Below, in pieces: positions 5,040-7,098 of a stretch of 7,098 bases of DNA. A program made the translations under genes and the position numbers. The notes under the pieces were generated by a model, which was not told the origin of the DNA, ran no database searches, and saw only the letters and a program-made list of their open reading frames with translations. Origin of the DNA: an uncultured Prevotella sp. (lineage in GTDB: Bacteria > Bacteroidota > Bacteroidia > Bacteroidales > Bacteroidaceae); contig CALJCU010000279.1 in the NCBI GenBank assembly GCA_938023885.1, positions 1-7,098 on the forward strand. The letters are read 5' to 3'. Each line of letters starts with the position of its first letter. The first letter of the stretch is position 1.

Positions 5040-7098
5040 ATGAAGATTATATCAGTAATGGCAGCCTTGCTTCTCCCATTGGCGGCAGGGGCACAGACCG
5101 TGAAGTCGCCAAACGGCAACGTCTGTGTGACCTTCTCTCTCACAGGCAACGGTGTGCCGACCTATGAGATGAGCTATAAAGGCAAGACCGTAGTGAAGCC
5201 GTCGCATCTCGGGCTGGAGCTTGCCAGGGACAGGCATGCGTCAAAAGGGATGCATGAGACCTCTCTTATGGATGGCTTCACGGAGACAGACAGCAAGACT
5301 TCGACCTTCGATGAGACCTGGACACCTGTATGGGGACAGTATGCCAAGATACGCGACAACTACAACGAGTTGGCTGTGAACCTCTCGCAGCCTGCCACAA
5401 AGCGTAAGATGACCATCCGTTTCCGTGTCTACAACATCGGTATGGGACTGCGTTACGAGTTCCCACAGCAGGACTCACTGGTCTACTTCGTCATCAAGGA
5501 AGAGCATACCCAGTTCGCCATGACGGGTGACCACACGGCATGGTGGCTGCCGGGCGACTATGACACGCAGGAGCAGGAGACACAAGAGTCGAAACTCTCT
5601 GAGATCCGTTCACGCTTTCATGATGCCGTCAATTGGGGTAACTCGTCTGTGGATGTCTTCTCACCTACAGGCGTGCAGACAGCTCTGCAGATGAAGACCA
5701 AAGATGGACTGTACATCAATATCCATGAGGCCGCATGTATCAACTATGCCACGATGCACCTCAACCTCGATGACAAGAACATGGTCCTCGAAAGCTGGCT
5801 TACACCTGATGCCACTGGCATGAAAGGTTATATGCAGACTCCGTACAACACACCGTGGCGCACCGTGGCTGTGAGTGATGATGCACGTGACATGCTCAGT
5901 GAGGCCAACAACCTCATCTATAATCTCAATGAGCCGTGTAAGATAGAGGATACATCCTGGATCCATCCCACGAAATATTGTGGAGTATGGTGGGAGATGA
6001 TCGTAGGAAAAAACACATGGAGCTATACCAATGACTTCCCTTCTGTGCAGCTCGGTGTGACCGACTACAGCAAAGCTAAGCCCAATGGTACCCATGGAGC
6101 CAACAACGCGGAGGTTCGTAAGTATATCGACTTCGCTGCTGCTAATGGCCTCTCTGAGGTCCTTGTCGAAGGTTGGAACGTGGGCTGGGAGGACTGGTTC
6201 GGACACAGCAAAGACTATGTTTTCGATTTCCGGACACCTTATCCCGACTTCGATATCAGGGCGCTCAACGACTATGCCCACAGCAAAGGCGTGAAACTGA
6301 TGATGCACCATGAGACCTCGTCGAGCGTCGTTAACTATGAGCGTCACCTTGAGGATGCTTACAACCTTATGAACAAATACGGCTACGATGCTGTAAAGAG
6401 CGGCTATGTCGGCGACATCATTCCCCGTGGCGACCATCATTTCTCTCAGGAGATGAACAACCATTATCTGCGTTGCATCACGGAGGCTGCCAAGCACCAT
6501 ATCATGGTCAACGCTCATGAGGCCACCCGTCCTACAGGCATCGCCCGTACGTGGCCCAACTGGGTGGGCAACGAGAGTGCACGCGGCACGGAGTATGAGG
6601 CTTTCGGCGGCAGTTATCCTAACCACACCGTTATCCTTCCCTTCACCCGTCTGCAGGGTGGTCCGATGGATTACACACCGGGTATTCTCGAGACACAGTT
6701 GAAGACCTGGAGCAACAACACTTCTTATGTCCATACGACGCTTGTCGGCCAGCTTGCTGTCTACCTCGTCATGTGGGGTCCGTTGCAGATGGCTGCCGAC
6801 CTGCCTGAGAACTATGAGAAGTCTAAGGATGCTTTCCAGTTCATCAAGGACGTGGCAGTCGACTGGTCCGACAGTAAGTATCTGGAGGCTGAGCCTGCCC
6901 GTTACATCACGGTGGCCCGTAAGGCCAAAGGCAGTGACAACTGGTTCGTAGGTGGTAAATGCGATGAGCATGGACACCAGAGCACGGTGAAGTTCGACTT
7001 CCTCGACAAAGGACGTAAGTATCAGGCTACAATTTATGCCGATGCCAAGGATGCCTCCTACGACAAGAACCCGAAGGCTTACGTCATCACCAAGCGCA
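5040..7098 (+). CDS. susB: GH97 alpha-glucosidase, SusB-like, secreted (3' truncated by window edge)
   Basis: Inverting, calcium-dependent alpha-glucoside hydrolase that releases glucose from the non-reducing ends of starch fragments and maltooligosaccharides. Residues 1-18 are a signal peptide (MKIISVMAALLLPLAAGA), probably cut before Gln19. There is no lipobox cysteine, so the protein is probably periplasmic. The frame is open from the ATG at 5040 to the window end: 686 residues and no stop. By family comparison, an N-terminal beta-sandwich spans about 19-275, the catalytic barrel 276-615, and a C-terminal beta domain is cut short. Glu425 (HHETS), Glu494 (VNAHE) and Glu518 (ARGTE) have the same spacing, 69 and 24 residues, as SusB Glu439, Glu508 and Glu532. 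Glu512 (GNES) and Glu180 match the calcium ligands Glu526 and Glu194. The full set of these glutamates points to the inverting branch rather than the retaining alpha-galactosidase branch. SusB has 738 residues, so about 40 are missing. No Shine-Dalgarno motif is seen. It probably shares a transcript with the glucanotransferase gene. Confidence 0.93.
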   Translation, partial: MKIISVMAALLLPLAAGAQTVKSPNGNVCVTFSLTGNGVPTYEMSYKGKTVVKPSHLGLELARDRHASKGMHETSLMDGFTETDSKTSTFDETWTPVWGQYAKIRDNYNELAVNLSQPATKRKMTIRFRVYNIGMGLRYEFPQQDSLVYFVIKEEHTQFAMTGDHTAWWLPGDYDTQEQETQESKLSEIRSRFHDAVNWGNSSVDVFSPTGVQTALQMKTKDGLYINIHEAACINYATMHLNLDDKNMVLESWLTPDATGMKGYMQTPYNTPWRTVAVSDDARDMLSEANNLIYNLNEPCKIEDTSWIHPTKYCGVWWEMIVGKNTWSYTNDFPSVQLGVTDYSKAKPNGTHGANNAEVRKYIDFAAANGLSEVLVEGWNVGWEDWFGHSKDYVFDFRTPYPDFDIRALNDYAHSKGVKLMMHHETSSSVVNYERHLEDAYNLMNKYGYDAVKSGYVGDIIPRGDHHFSQEMNNHYLRCITEAAKHHIMVNAHEATRPTGIARTWPNWVGNESARGTEYEAFGGSYPNHTVILPFTRLQGGPMDYTPGILETQLKTWSNNTSYVHTTLVGQLAVYLVMWGPLQMAADLPENYEKSKDAFQFIKDVAVDWSDSKYLEAEPARYITVARKAKGSDNWFVGGKCDEHGHQSTVKFDFLDKGRKYQATIYADAKDASYDKNPKAYVITKR

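Noticed and set aside
5661..6977. Antisense open reading frame of 438 codons on the minus strand within the GH97 gene
   Set aside because: Its codons lie exactly opposite the sense codons, so it stays open only because the gene rarely uses TTA, CTA and TCA. The translation shows no recognisable domain, and the sense frame has clear GH97 motifs.

Overview
The window looks like chromosomal DNA from a Bacteroidales bacterium, most likely Prevotella or a close relative. The evidence is the protein families present (a two-CBM20 glucanotransferase beside a SusB-type GH97 enzyme), mostly AT-rich leaders without Shine-Dalgarno motifs, and the style of the proteins. The genus is an inference from family resemblance, not a database match. 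All real genes lie on the + strand.

Layout. Bases 1-321 are the last third of NAD kinase, whose 5' part lies outside the window. After 55 nt comes an intact 556-residue ABC half-transporter with fused membrane and ATPase domains (377-2047). The 257-nt gap that follows is not empty. It holds a decayed fragment of a second ABC ATPase of LolD/MacB type (2069-2239) with an internal 21-bp tandem duplication. A perfect 16-bp palindrome of LacI/PurR-operator type (2213-2228) overlaps the end of this relic, 76 nt before the first possible start of the next gene. Then come a cytoplasmic 4-alpha-glucanotransferase of the DPE2 type (2305-5001) and, 38 nt later, a secreted GH97 alpha-glucosidase (5040-7098). 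The GH97 gene runs off the right edge without a stop codon, with an estimated 40 residues or so missing.

How the genes fit together. The last two genes form an alpha-glucan (starch, glycogen, maltodextrin) utilisation unit. The GH97 enzyme would cut glucose from alpha-glucans outside the inner membrane. The glucanotransferase would disproportionate imported maltose and maltodextrins in the cytoplasm. The palindrome is well placed to control both in response to a sugar. NAD kinase and the ABC transporter have no evident link to this pathway. Base composition rises from about 43% to about 54% GC inside the ABC gene near base 1741.

I found no tRNA, rRNA, CRISPR array, insertion sequence or convincing terminator, and nothing that amounts to a new system. 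The most interesting part is the 2048-2304 gap.
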